Assembly (NCBI GenBank): GCA_964393615.1
Contig: CAYMUR010000005.1
Coordinates: 44,090 to 108,089 of the forward strand
Source: CAYMUR01 sp964393615
Lineage (GTDB): Bacteria > Planctomycetota > Planctomycetia > Pirellulales > Pirellulaceae
Direction: 5' to 3'
DNA: 64,000 bases
Shown here: positions 45,896 to 55,477 of the stretch, piece after piece
Layout of the letters: the number at the start of each line of letters is the position of its first letter
How positions within the stretch are numbered: the first letter of the stretch is position 1
Notes under the pieces: model-generated
Databases searched by the model: none
What the model was told of the DNA's origin: nothing
Seen by the model: only the letters and a program-made list of their open reading frames with translations
Translations under genes and position numbers: made by a program

Positions 45896-46103
45896 TCTTT
45901 GCACCTGAGGACTACTTCACAAGGAGATAAGGTGTACAATATAATGCTTCCGACTGAAAAGTCGAACGGGGGGCGGTGGGTCACTGCCTCTCTTGATTGA
46001 TCCAGTCCACATTGCCCCAGTTCACGGTCCAACGTGGGCGATACGGGCCGTCGTGGCCGTCCTTGGCCCGAGCCGTCTTGAGGTAGCCCAGGAATGACAA
46101 ATT

Positions 46104-46454
46104 ATGCTTACTGATACTCCGAACCTGCAGTCGTTAACGGGTACGAAGAGGACAAAACAGCCTGTTCGACAGAATCGTGCGCGGCAGCAGCCAAAATATC
46201 GGGTGATTTTGTGGAATGACGACGACCACAGTTTCCACTATGTGGTCCGTATGCTGAAGGACTTATTTGGTTTTCCACATACCCAGGGCTGGCAACTGGC
46301 GAATGAGGTGCATTATCACGGGCAAGTTGTTATTTTGACGACGAGCTATGAACACGCCGAGTTGAAGCGAGAACAGATTCAAGCTTTTGGGCGGGATCCG
46401 GACGTTCGCCGTTGCTGTGGTTCGATGTCGGTAACCATTGCGCCGCTGACCTAG
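46104..46454 (+). CDS. clpS: ClpS adaptor of the ClpAP protease
   Basis: 116 residues. ClpS signatures: YRVILWNDDDHSFHYVVRML, where the NDD motif and following residues form the N-degron pocket, then VHYHGQVVILTTSYEHAEL and ending IQAFGRDPD. ClpS delivers N-end-rule substrates to ClpA. The N-terminal 30 residues (TKQPVRQNRARQQ) form the flexible ClpA-entry tail. It is 45 bases upstream of mtaB on the same strand. No clpA or aat gene is nearby. Confidence 0.95.
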   Translation: MLTDTPNLQSLTGTKRTKQPVRQNRARQQPKYRVILWNDDDHSFHYVVRMLKDLFGFPHTQGWQLANEVHYHGQVVILTTSYEHAELKREQIQAFGRDPDVRRCCGSMSVTIAPLT

Positions 46455-46499
46455 TGGGTGTGTTTCGAGACAACGGACGGTTTCATACAGGTTTCTACG

Positions 46500-47810
46500 A
46501 TGCCCAATGCAACACTTCGCACTGCAACTTTGGGGTGCAAAGTCAACCAATATGAGACGGAATATGTTCGCCAGGCCTTGGTGGCGAATGATTACCGTGA
46601 TGCGTCAGAGGGTGAATCCGCTGACCTCTGTGTCATCAATACGTGTACCGTTACCAACGAAGGCGACGCGAAGAGTCGACAACTGATTCGTCGAATGCAC
46701 CGAGACAATCCGGGCACGCGGATTGTTGTGATGGGGTGCTATGCGACGCGTGCTCCCGCAGAAGTTTCCACGTTGCCCGGTGTTGCTGAGGTTGTCACCA
46801 ATAAAGAAGAATTACCCGACTTTCTGGGGCGATTTGGTGTTGTTGACATTCCCACAGGGATCTCTCGTTTCGGAAATCGACAGCGGGCTTACGTCAAAGT
46901 GCAGGACGGCTGTCTGTTGCGTTGTAGTTATTGCATCATTCCTAAAGTTCGTCCGAAACTGACAAGCCGTCCTGTAGCACATATTGTTGACGAAGTCAGG
47001 CGTTTGGTGGCGAACGGATATCACGAAATCGTATTGACAGGTATACACCTTGGACATTTTGGCGTTGACTGGAATTGGAAGCGTCCAAAACAGGAGTGGT
47101 ATCGGTTGTCGGATCTCGTCAGGCACTTGGTGTCACTGGATGGAGATTTTCGTGTTCGCTTGTCGAGCATCGAAGCTACGGAGGTCACGCGCGAGCTGAT
47201 TGGAGTCATGGCGGAACACAGCGACCGAGTTTGCCCTCATTTACACATTTGTCTGCAGAGTGGTTCAGATTCAGTATTACGGCGAATGAAACGTCGTTGG
47301 TGCACAAAACGGTTTATCGATCGATGTCACCTGGTGCGGGAAGCCATTGCGGATCCTGCGTTGACAACGGATGTCATCGTAGGTTTTCCAGGCGAATCTG
47401 ATCAGGAGTTTGCAGCGACCTGTGAAATGGTTCGTCGCATTGGTTTTTCCAAAATTCACATATTTCCATTCAGCGCTCGACGGTCAACGCCAGCTGCTGA
47501 AATGTCAAGTCAAGTTGACCCGCGCGTGAAATCAGAACGGGTACAGCAATTGAAAGTAATCGAAAGCCAGTTACGCCAGGAATATTATCGCTCCTTATTA
47601 GGACGGCAGTTGCGGGTTTTGGTTGAAACTCGTCTTCCAGGAAACACGTCCCATGCTGTCGGGACGGCGTGTCGCTATGCGCCCGTTGAGATTGCCGACT
47701 GCGATGTCCAAGTTGGCACGTTTGCCAATATTCGGGCTGACGGGATACAGGACGAACACATCATTGGCAGCATTGCTGGTAATGATATTGCTGGCAATGA
47801 TTCTGTCTAG
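46500..47810 (+). CDS. mtaB: MtaB-type tRNA (N6-threonylcarbamoyladenosine) methylthiotransferase
   Basis: 436 residues from the ATG at 46500 (AGG ten bases upstream). The N-terminal MTTase cluster cysteines are Cys13 (TLGCKVNQYET), Cys49 and Cys80; the radical-SAM cluster CxxxCxxC is Cys138-Cys142-Cys145 (CLLRCSYC). The LGCKVNQYE start is diagnostic of MtaB (YqeV) rather than MiaB or RimO. It methylthiolates t6A at position 37 of ANN-decoding tRNAs. A reduced TRAM-like C-terminal segment (GRQLRVLVETRLPGN) is present. Confidence 0.93.
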   Translation: MPNATLRTATLGCKVNQYETEYVRQALVANDYRDASEGESADLCVINTCTVTNEGDAKSRQLIRRMHRDNPGTRIVVMGCYATRAPAEVSTLPGVAEVVTNKEELPDFLGRFGVVDIPTGISRFGNRQRAYVKVQDGCLLRCSYCIIPKVRPKLTSRPVAHIVDEVRRLVANGYHEIVLTGIHLGHFGVDWNWKRPKQEWYRLSDLVRHLVSLDGDFRVRLSSIEATEVTRELIGVMAEHSDRVCPHLHICLQSGSDSVLRRMKRRWCTKRFIDRCHLVREAIADPALTTDVIVGFPGESDQEFAATCEMVRRIGFSKIHIFPFSARRSTPAAEMSSQVDPRVKSERVQQLKVIESQLRQEYYRSLLGRQLRVLVETRLPGNTSHAVGTACRYAPVEIADCDVQVGTFANIRADGIQDEHIIGSIAGNDIAGNDSV

Positions 47811-47931
47811 CGTTGTCAACATGGTGGTGATACACTTCGCTACCTTTTGGTGAGCATTTCTCCCGTTGTCAAATCAGAAACCGTGGCAACGTTTTATTGG
47901 CTACCATCACTGTACAGAAAAAGTCGGTATT

Positions 47932-49173
47932 ATGACTTGTGAATCACGTGTATTAGAAGTAGTGCCCCAACCTCTTTTTGATACAGATGGATCGAGATTG
48001 ATTTCAGCAAACGCGAGGTTCAATTTAGGCACATGGTTCGGCCTGATTTTCCTTGGCCGTTGGTCGCATGTTTTGGATCTGCCAAGGGCTTTGACAACAG
48101 TTGGTATTGTACTATTGGTTTGTCGTGTTGCAGTTGCTGCTCCATGGGATTCGTTGAATCCGTTCAAGTCACGAGTTGAGGCAGATCCTGACAAACGCTA
48201 CATGCTTGGCGTGGAAAATGGTCCCTGGATGATCCTGGCGACAACGTTTGCTGGTGATAAGGCTGAACAGGAAGCACAATCGCTAGTCATCGAGCTCCGG
48301 AAAGAGTTGAATTTACCCGTCTATCTCCATCGGAAACGTTTCGATTTTTCTGACCCCGTAACCGGTCTTGGTGTGAACCGATTTGGGAATGCACGCAAGA
48401 TGCGATATCGTCAAAACGTTTCATTTGACGAATGGGCGGTACTCGTCGGTGATTTTAATGCGATTGATTTACCCGAGGTGCAGCGGACATTGAAAAAGAT
48501 TAAAGCCAGCAAACCGGACAGTTTGAGTGAAACTCAAACACAGCGTTTTCGTGGATTGAGAGATTTTCACAAACGGCTCAACGGAAGCCCTCAAAAGAGG
48601 GAAAGGGGGCCGATGGGTTCAGCATTTGTTACTCGGAATCCGCTCTTGCCGAAGGAATATTTTTCGCCTCAAGGGATTGATAAGTTTGTCTATGACCTGA
48701 ACAAGGACAGAGAATACAGTCTCATCCATTGTCCAGGGAAATATACAGTCCGTGTGGCCAGTTTTAGGGGCAGTGTCGTCTTTGACCAGCGCAAAATCAA
48801 GGAAATTGATAGTGGTACCACAGATATGGTTGGGATGCTGGCCGATGCTGCGACAAAAGCAGAGAAGATGGTGAAAGTTTTGCGAGCTAAAGGTGTAGAA
48901 GCATATCAATTTCACGATCGTGATGAAAGCATTGTCACGGTAGCCAGTTTTGAAACTGCGGGTACACCTGTTAATGGTAAAATTGTAATTCATGATGCAA
49001 TGAAGCGAGTCATCAAACAGTTTCGTGCGGAGACCGTCCAGGCCTCAGGGAGTGCACCGCGATTGCAACCCAAAGTGATTGCAAATATTCCTTGCGACCT
49101 GGAACCTTGTCCAATGGAAGTGCCACAATATTCTGTCAGCAGTGATTATGCACAAGCAGGTTTGCTCCGCTGA
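47932..49173 (+). CDS. Membrane/secreted protein with SPOR-like repeats
   Basis: 413 residues from the ATG at 47932. One hydrophobic helix (ALTTVGIVLLVCRVAVAAP, about residues 60-80) anchors or exports the rest. Two outer modules look related: GPWMILATTFAGDKAEQEAQ ... NLPVYLHRKRFDF and YTVRVASFRGSV ... ATKAEKMVKVLRAKGVEAYQ, the strand-helix-strand pattern of SPOR-like peptidoglycan-binding domains. That role is inferred from pattern only. It follows mtaB by 120 bases; no other envelope gene adjoins. Confidence 0.7.
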   Translation: MTCESRVLEVVPQPLFDTDGSRLISANARFNLGTWFGLIFLGRWSHVLDLPRALTTVGIVLLVCRVAVAAPWDSLNPFKSRVEADPDKRYMLGVENGPWMILATTFAGDKAEQEAQSLVIELRKELNLPVYLHRKRFDFSDPVTGLGVNRFGNARKMRYRQNVSFDEWAVLVGDFNAIDLPEVQRTLKKIKASKPDSLSETQTQRFRGLRDFHKRLNGSPQKRERGPMGSAFVTRNPLLPKEYFSPQGIDKFVYDLNKDREYSLIHCPGKYTVRVASFRGSVVFDQRKIKEIDSGTTDMVGMLADAATKAEKMVKVLRAKGVEAYQFHDRDESIVTVASFETAGTPVNGKIVIHDAMKRVIKQFRAETVQASGSAPRLQPKVIANIPCDLEPCPMEVPQYSVSSDYAQAGLLR

Positions 49174-49739
49174 TTGAGCTGTTTCAAGTGACCGTACTGT
49201 TGTTGCAACGGTGATCTAGAGGGAGTTCTGGATGGCCTGATTAGGATCACCGGTGGAAAGTCACGTACCAGATCTCTCCGACAAAAATCGATGGCTTCTT
49301 TTCTAGATTTGGTACACGGGTCAGCCACGGCTGATACCAGCGATTGGATTCAGTAAGGTTCGCGACCAAAATTCTGATACAAATCTCTTTGCTTTAATAG
49401 ATTCAGACAGCTTGTAGAAATACAAAGATGTTTGCTAAGAGTGGGCCACGCTAACAGCACTTAGGCTAGGTGATCCTGTCAAAAAAGTATCCAAATTTGT
49501 AAGCTTCTTTCAGGGCTGGATTTAGTCGAATGACCAAGCCATGTTGACGCTTTAGGATTCAGCTTGAATGGAACACATTCCGGTTTTTCTCGGCGTGAGG
49601 CAGGGAATTTGCAGTGGGCTAGAACGAGTCGTAGACTTGATGGCGAAGGAAAGACAGACTACCATTTTTGCCATAGTAAATGTGCCAATGTCGCGCTAGA
49701 TGGGATGGAGCTTATTGACGAAACGGTTGACAAATAGCT
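49174..49739. other. Intergenic region before rdgB
   Basis: About 566 bases, no supported gene, tRNA or terminator. Minus-strand ORFs here have no domain and Arg/Ser/Pro-rich composition. The rdgB start has no clear ribosome site. Confidence 0.45.
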
Positions 49740-50375
49740 ATGGGTTTAAAACATACACTAGTACTGGGAACACAAAATCGAAAGAAAGGGCGTGAGTTAG
49801 CGGATTTGCTTGCCCCTTATGGTTTTCAGTTGCTTACACTTGCCGATTTCGAGGACGTCGTCACCGTTGTTGAAGATGGTGATTCCTTTGCTGCTAATGC
49901 GGCCTTAAAAGCCACCCAACAGGCTGTTCATTTGAATCATTGGGTGATGGCCGAAGACAGTGGGATCGTGGTTGATGCGTTGGATGGTGCACCTGGAATC
50001 TATTCAGCGAGATTTGACGGTGAAAATGCTACGGATGATGGCAACAATCGTCGATTGCTAGCAGAGCTTGGTAATACAGTTTCGGAGCAACGTAAAGCGC
50101 ATTACGTGTGTCACATGACGGTTGCCGATGCAGAAGGTCAGATTCGGGCGGAAAGTGAAGCGATCTGCCGTGGTCAAATTCGGTGGGAACCCGCTGGCAG
50201 CGGTGGATTTGGATATGACCCATTGTTTGAAATCGTCGAGTATCACCAAACATTTGGGGAATTGGGCGATACCGTCAAATCGATTTTGAGTCATCGGTCA
50301 CGTGCGTTCAGACAGTTGCTGCCAAAACTGCTAGAATTGCAAGGTGATGCTTCCTGGACAAGACAGAGGCCATAA
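49740..50375 (+). CDS. rdgB: XTP/dITP diphosphatase (RdgB/HAM1)
   Basis: 211 residues. Family blocks: LVLGTQNRKKGRELADLL, GDSFAANAALKA, AEDSGIVVDALDGAPGIYSAR and the end block GSGGFGYDPLFEI ... KSILSHRSRAFRQL. The enzyme hydrolyses XTP, ITP and dITP to monophosphates, keeping deaminated purines out of nucleic acids. The stop codon is one base before the ATG of the following M20 amidohydrolase, so the two form an operon, although their roles are not obviously linked. Confidence 0.95.
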   Translation: MGLKHTLVLGTQNRKKGRELADLLAPYGFQLLTLADFEDVVTVVEDGDSFAANAALKATQQAVHLNHWVMAEDSGIVVDALDGAPGIYSARFDGENATDDGNNRRLLAELGNTVSEQRKAHYVCHMTVADAEGQIRAESEAICRGQIRWEPAGSGGFGYDPLFEIVEYHQTFGELGDTVKSILSHRSRAFRQLLPKLLELQGDASWTRQRP

Positions 50376-50376
50376 T

Positions 50377-51684
50377 ATGAATATGCAACAACAATTGCGT
50401 GTTTTTTATTTGATGATGTACGGTGTCTGTGTGTCAGCAACCGTTTGGGCTGCCGAGACACCTCAAGAGTGGGTTAATAAAAACCTACCTGAGATGATCG
50501 AGTTTTATCAGCAGTTACATGCTACACCGGAGCTCTCTTTTCAGGAAAAAGAAACCGCTGCCAGGCTCGTTCAGCAATGGCGTCAGGCTGGTATTCCCGT
50601 CACGCCAGGTGTTGGGGGCCATGGTGTGGTAGGCGTATTATCGAATGGAGCAGGGAATACTCTTATGCTGCGCGCCGATATGGATGCACTACCGATTCGG
50701 GAAGCGACCGGATTGGTGTATGCGTCCCAGGTAACAGTCCAGAGTGAAAAGGGAGGCAAGGTTGGTGTGATGCACGCTTGCGGCCACGACATTCATATGG
50801 CGAACTTGACAGGTGTTGCCCGTTATTTGTCTGAAAATAGAGATAATTGGAAAGGAACTTTGATGTTGGTGGGCCAACCTGCGGAAGAACGTGGAGCAGG
50901 TGCCGCTGCCATGTTAAAGGATGGTTTGTTCGAACGTTTCCCCAAGCCCGATTATGCCGTAGCACTTCATGTGGATGCTACTCTGGCGGCGGGCAATGTG
51001 GGCTATCGTACTGGTTATTCGTTGGCCAATGTTGACAGTGTTGATATTAGAATTCATGGTCGTGGTGGCCATGGAGCTTATCCCCATTCAACAATTGATC
51101 CGATTGTTCAAGCTGCGGAACTCGTTATGTCATTGCAGACAATTGTCAGTCGGGAGATCAAACCTATTGAAGCGGCAGTGGTGACCGTTGGATCGATTCA
51201 TGGAGGAACAAAGCACAACGTCATTGGTGATCGTTGTGATCTTCAACTGACAGTTCGCAGTTATACGGACAAAGTTCGTTCGCAGATTCATGATGCGATT
51301 CGTCGCCGTGCCAAGGCAATTGCTGCTGCGTACAAAGCCCCTGAACCAGAGGTAAAGATTTCCGAAGGGACCCCTTCGCTCTGGAATGATCCCGATTTGG
51401 GACGGCGTCTGGTACCTGTGTTTGAGAGAGTTGTTGGTAAAGAGAGGGTCATTGAGGCAGAACCATCTATGGGGGGTGAAGACTTCAGCCGATATGGTCA
51501 GGCAGGTGTTCCTGTCATGATGTTTCGTCTGGGGGCCGTTGACAAAACACGACTGCAACGTTTTCGGCAAATTGGACAGTCACCCCCATCACTACATTCG
51601 CCCAAGTTTTATCCGGATGCCAAACAGACTTTGGAAATAGGAATTATTGTCATGGCAAGTACAGCGTTGGAATTATTGCAATAG
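50377..51684 (+). CDS. Exported M20-family amidohydrolase
   Basis: 435 residues from the ATG at 50377; GAGG lies seven bases upstream, inside the end of rdgB. A signal peptide (VFYLMMYGVCVSATVWAAE) is followed by the M20D pattern: LHATPELSFQE, LRADMDALPIRE, HACGHDIHMA, QPAEERGAGA and the late SMGGEDFSRY. This resembles hippurate hydrolase/IAA-amino-acid hydrolases that cleave N-acyl amino acids. With the signal peptide it probably acts outside the cytoplasm. Confidence 0.9.
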   Translation: MNMQQQLRVFYLMMYGVCVSATVWAAETPQEWVNKNLPEMIEFYQQLHATPELSFQEKETAARLVQQWRQAGIPVTPGVGGHGVVGVLSNGAGNTLMLRADMDALPIREATGLVYASQVTVQSEKGGKVGVMHACGHDIHMANLTGVARYLSENRDNWKGTLMLVGQPAEERGAGAAAMLKDGLFERFPKPDYAVALHVDATLAAGNVGYRTGYSLANVDSVDIRIHGRGGHGAYPHSTIDPIVQAAELVMSLQTIVSREIKPIEAAVVTVGSIHGGTKHNVIGDRCDLQLTVRSYTDKVRSQIHDAIRRRAKAIAAAYKAPEPEVKISEGTPSLWNDPDLGRRLVPVFERVVGKERVIEAEPSMGGEDFSRYGQAGVPVMMFRLGAVDKTRLQRFRQIGQSPPSLHSPKFYPDAKQTLEIGIIVMASTALELLQ

Positions 51685-51872
51685 TTTTGTGAAGTGGAGC
51701 AGCACACTTGTTAATCGAATCCACGGGAATCAGGTTCGACGAATAGAAGGTCCAGATTTCAGTCGTTATCACTCGTTTTCATAGACTTTTAATACTGATG
51801 ATCCCGAAGGAAAATAATTCTTAATTTCTGAGGGTGGTCAATCGCGGATAAACGGATCCAGTTCAGCAAACT

Positions 51873-52247
51873 TTGATTACAGCTCATTTCAAATCGTTTT
51901 TGTCATCGCACGTGCTGTTGTTGATCATCTATGTCGTGACAATGACCATTGTGTTAACAGGCCTGATGGTCCTGCGACAGCAGACACTGGTGACATTATC
52001 TGCGCCCGAGGCGACTGCGGAGTGGCAGGCGTGGCGCGATTCAGTATCAGTTCATGAGGGGAATCAGGGGCCCGTTCAACGCCGTGTACCTGAGGTGACA
52101 GAACCTCCCGGATTGATTCTGATGCGTGACTACTATGGTGTATCTGTTGCCGCTGTCGTCGTATTTGGCACTTTTTTATTTGTAATTACCACGATTGCGG
52201 TACGTGGTGTGATGTCTCCAATTGTATTGCCGAGTGAAGATAGGTGA
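51873..52247 (+). CDS. Two-helix membrane protein with a loop domain
   Basis: 124 residues from a TTG (no clear ribosome site, so the start is uncertain). Helix 1 (VLLLIIYVVTMTIVLTGLMV, about 14-33) and helix 2 (VSVAAVVVFGTFLFVITTIAV, about 91-111) enclose about 55 polar residues, probably in the periplasm, with a PGLILMRDYYG end. The family is unknown. It follows the amidohydrolase by about 190 bases. Confidence 0.6.
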   Translation: MITAHFKSFLSSHVLLLIIYVVTMTIVLTGLMVLRQQTLVTLSAPEATAEWQAWRDSVSVHEGNQGPVQRRVPEVTEPPGLILMRDYYGVSVAAVVVFGTFLFVITTIAVRGVMSPIVLPSEDR

Positions 52248-52390
52248 GATGTTCAAAGTATTCTGGTTCTAACCTGGGCAGAGGAGACTGCCAATGATTC
52301 GCATCCAAGTGCTTTCAACACCACTCGTGGATTTGATCAGCGAGGATTTTTTCCTGACACCAGTGTCGCGACCGGCTGTTTACAAATACT

Positions 52391-53188
52391 TTAGTTTGCT
52401 GGATTCCACTTTGGCTTCAACACCAGCCGAGTTTTTGTTTTGCGAGGTGGAATTCGTTCGGTGAATGGTTCGTATAGAAGTTGTTCGTTGGCTTGTGAAC
52501 TTCTGACAGGCAAGTCGAGTGTTGCTGTGGGGAAATTAGAAACACAGATTAAATCACCGCTTTCCGCCAGATAGTGTTCCTTGCCATCTTTGTCTTTCCA
52601 GAATCTGCTGCCTGCAAAAACCCATGGGGATTTAATCGCTTCACCAGTTTTGACGTTTCGCACCAACTGTTGAGCGTTGCAATGATGATCTGTTCCTTCT
52701 TTGTCGGTCCAATAAACAAATATTTCAATCTCTGTTCCCGTAGCCGGTGCATATTCTGGTTCGTAACGTACGGGGCTTCCGGCTTGAGCACCGATTGCTA
52801 ACAGGTAAGCATGAATGGTTGCTGCTCGGCAGTTTACTGCTACGATCGATTCGTGGTCTTTGGTTCCAGCAGGACAAGCGAACATTTCCAACAATGCTTT
52901 TCGCTGGCAAATCTGGCCATCTACAATCACGACTTTTTGCTTGACATCGAACCAGCATTGTTCCTCAGGAAACCATTGCTGCCATTCCTTGCTGTGAATC
53001 GGGTTAGGCAGACGGTTTTCACCTCTAGCAAATGACGAAAAATTTTGTTGATTGCCAGCATCGTTACCGGTGTTTACTTCATCCGCGAGGCATCTGTCCA
53101 TGTGGACGGCCAGCAATGTAGCGATCGCCACAAAGATCATTAAACGGTCAACGTATGGTGCTGGGCACCGGGAGGAAGTCTGAGTCAT
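52391..53188 (-). CDS. Secreted YdjY-like protein
   Basis: 265 residues. A signal segment (MIFVAIATLLAVHMDRCLA) is followed by a polar linker and a domain resembling YdjY: FDVKQKVVIVDGQICQRKAL, LEMFACPAGTKDHESIVAVN, ATIHAYLLAIGAQAGSPV, and YWTDKEGTDHHCNAQQLVRN. YdjY-domain proteins are common, uncharacterised exported proteins of planctomycetes. The paired cysteines may form a disulfide outside the cytosol. Convergent with the small membrane protein gene. Confidence 0.78.
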   Translation of the reverse strand: MTQTSSRCPAPYVDRLMIFVAIATLLAVHMDRCLADEVNTGNDAGNQQNFSSFARGENRLPNPIHSKEWQQWFPEEQCWFDVKQKVVIVDGQICQRKALLEMFACPAGTKDHESIVAVNCRAATIHAYLLAIGAQAGSPVRYEPEYAPATGTEIEIFVYWTDKEGTDHHCNAQQLVRNVKTGEAIKSPWVFAGSRFWKDKDGKEHYLAESGDLICVSNFPTATLDLPVRSSQANEQLLYEPFTERIPPRKTKTRLVLKPKWNPAN

Positions 53189-53407
53189 AGGATTAGTCCG
53201 ACCCGAAAAAAATGATGATGATATTCTAACAATGAATGATAGTCAAGAAATCAGTGCGAGGGTGTCGCCAGTTGATGAGAGAATTGATAGAATCATGTTG
53301 AATTTAGCAGGTTCCACGAACTGAACACGAACTGAAATGGTTCCCTTGTATGGGCCTCGATTGGCATTCGTGAGTCACGTTTATAGCGTAAAGGATAAAA
53401 ACCACGG

Positions 53408-55270
53408 ATGTCTATGGCAAGTTTGGCAGATGACCACTCAAAAAAGATATCGAAAAGGCTGCAAACAATTAGGAAAAAGCGAACGCCTCATAAAAAAATT
53501 TCTCCACTCATTGAATGGCCCGGTATGGCAACGGACGAGTTTCCAGACATTTCCTGGTCTGAGTGGCAAACGCATTTAGTACAGCGACCGATTCCAGTGG
53601 CCATCTCGGAACTGTTTCCATCGTGTCACAAAACCTCAGTGTTGTTTTGGGGCATTGTGCCCACTCTCCGCGAATCTGGGACTGTCGATCTGGTTGATGT
53701 ACTCCATCGGGCTTGTCGATTCAGTCGTTCAGGAAAATCGTCCGAAATGCAGCTTGTTAACGAAGTCACTGGTATTGAGTCCTGGCTGGACTCAGCGAAC
53801 TCTCGTGAGCCAGAAATAGGCTTGGCCTTGGAGTGTTTGTCGTTAACACATGCTTTGCCAGAACTTTCGATAGTTCTTGGTCCCGAGGAATGGTGGAGTC
53901 TTCTCGGCCGTTTGGTCCAATTAAGTGTAGATTCACGTGCTATTTCACTGGATGAACAACCGCTCATACACCAGTTAATGGCGGGTGAACTGGCGTTAAC
54001 GCTTCATTTCAGTTTTCCGGAAATCGGGTTTCAACAAGATTTATGGTCCCAAGGCCGTGAAGAACTGACCCGTGGTCCGATCGATCTATTGGATGGTGAA
54101 GGTTTATTCCACGTCAGGCATCTTCCGTTACTGCGACCGATGTTGGCATGTTGGACTCGCGTTATCAATATGGGTGAGGCGCTTGGGAAGTCTCCGCTAC
54201 GAAGTGAAGCTCGTGTCCAGTATGAATGGCTTGTTCGGCAGGCTGTTAGACTCACTCGTAATGATGGGACTCAGGCTCTCAGCGGTCGCAGTACGGGAAG
54301 TTGGTGTCCTGAATTGTTTGACATGGCGCTAGATCACTCGGACGATCCGAGCGATGACAAAGCGGCTCGGATGTCGTTGCCCGGTAGAAGACCCAAGCAA
54401 GGTTCTGGACGGTTTACCGAAATGCCGAATCCTATGGTGCATTCTGAATGGGCTGAGCTGACACTATTACGTTCTTCTTGGAAGCCGAAGAGTGAACGGT
54501 TAACCGTTGCCCATGCAAATCGCAGTATTTATGGAGAGTTAGAAGCATCAGGTATGGTTCTCTGGTCAGGTCTTTGGGAACCACGGGTTCAGGCAGATGG
54601 TCAACAGGTTCGTTTGTCTGGTGATTGGGAAGTCGTTTGCTGGTTTTCCGATAACGATGGAGACTATCTGGAACTGGAAGTTCAATGTGAAAATGATTTT
54701 ACCTTTCAGCGGCAATTTTTTCTGGCGCGGCAAGATCGGTTTTTGTATGTAGCAGACGCAATCAGCGGAGATCGAGTATTTGATTTGGAATACGAATGCC
54801 AGCTATATCTGGGACCTGATGTGTCATTCGCACCAGATCCAGAGGCGACCGAAGGATTTTTAGTGAATGATCGTGGACAACCACTAGCACATTGCTTTCC
54901 TCTCGCTTTACCTGAATGGCGCAGCGCTTGTGGAGTCGGTTCTTTGGTAGGTGAGGATGGGTGTTTGCAATTGCGACAACAGGTACAGGCCCAACGGCTG
55001 TATGCGCCTCTCTGGTTTAACCTGGATCCCCGTCGAATGGGAAATCCGATCACTTGGCGACAACTTACGGTGGCCGAAAAGTTAGAACGTGTCTCTTTGG
55101 ATCAGGCAGTTGGCTACCGTGTTCAGGTTGGTAAGAAGCAATGGTTGATTTATCGGACGTTCACGCCGGGTGCTAACCGCACGGTTCTGGGCCAGAATCT
55201 TACCAGTGATTGTCTCATTGCTCGTTTCCGACGCGACGGTTCCACCGAGACGTTGGTAGAAATTGAGTAG
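53408..55270 (+). CDS. Large unknown protein, possibly heparinase II/III-like
   Basis: 620 residues. The basic start (SKKISKRLQTIRKKRTPHKK) is not a signal peptide. The middle (about 110-320) is helical. The C-terminal 280 residues are beta-rich, with blocks such as HSEWAELTLLRSSWKPKSER, SGDWEVVCWFSDNDGDYLEL and LVEDATTR-like turns, ending RTFTPGANRTVLGQN. A helical part followed by a beta-sandwich recalls heparinase II/III-type lyases, but I see no confirmed catalytic residues, so this is only a fold-level guess. It stands alone. Confidence 0.7.
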   Translation: MSMASLADDHSKKISKRLQTIRKKRTPHKKISPLIEWPGMATDEFPDISWSEWQTHLVQRPIPVAISELFPSCHKTSVLFWGIVPTLRESGTVDLVDVLHRACRFSRSGKSSEMQLVNEVTGIESWLDSANSREPEIGLALECLSLTHALPELSIVLGPEEWWSLLGRLVQLSVDSRAISLDEQPLIHQLMAGELALTLHFSFPEIGFQQDLWSQGREELTRGPIDLLDGEGLFHVRHLPLLRPMLACWTRVINMGEALGKSPLRSEARVQYEWLVRQAVRLTRNDGTQALSGRSTGSWCPELFDMALDHSDDPSDDKAARMSLPGRRPKQGSGRFTEMPNPMVHSEWAELTLLRSSWKPKSERLTVAHANRSIYGELEASGMVLWSGLWEPRVQADGQQVRLSGDWEVVCWFSDNDGDYLELEVQCENDFTFQRQFFLARQDRFLYVADAISGDRVFDLEYECQLYLGPDVSFAPDPEATEGFLVNDRGQPLAHCFPLALPEWRSACGVGSLVGEDGCLQLRQQVQAQRLYAPLWFNLDPRRMGNPITWRQLTVAEKLERVSLDQAVGYRVQVGKKQWLIYRTFTPGANRTVLGQNLTSDCLIARFRRDGSTETLVEIE

Positions 55271-55477
55271 TCCAGTAGTGAGATACGCAACCAAGTTATG
55301 CCGATAGCACGCTGCATGCAGGCCGGGTGAGGGGCAATGAAAATGAGACTTGTGTTACGAAAAATGATTGACGAAGTTCGTAATAGGCTGTTGACCGTGT
55401 TAAGCGATGAGGCCAGTGACACGGCAGTAATCTAACTCTCAATATTTAAAATGCTTGACTTGCTCTGCTTGGATGCC

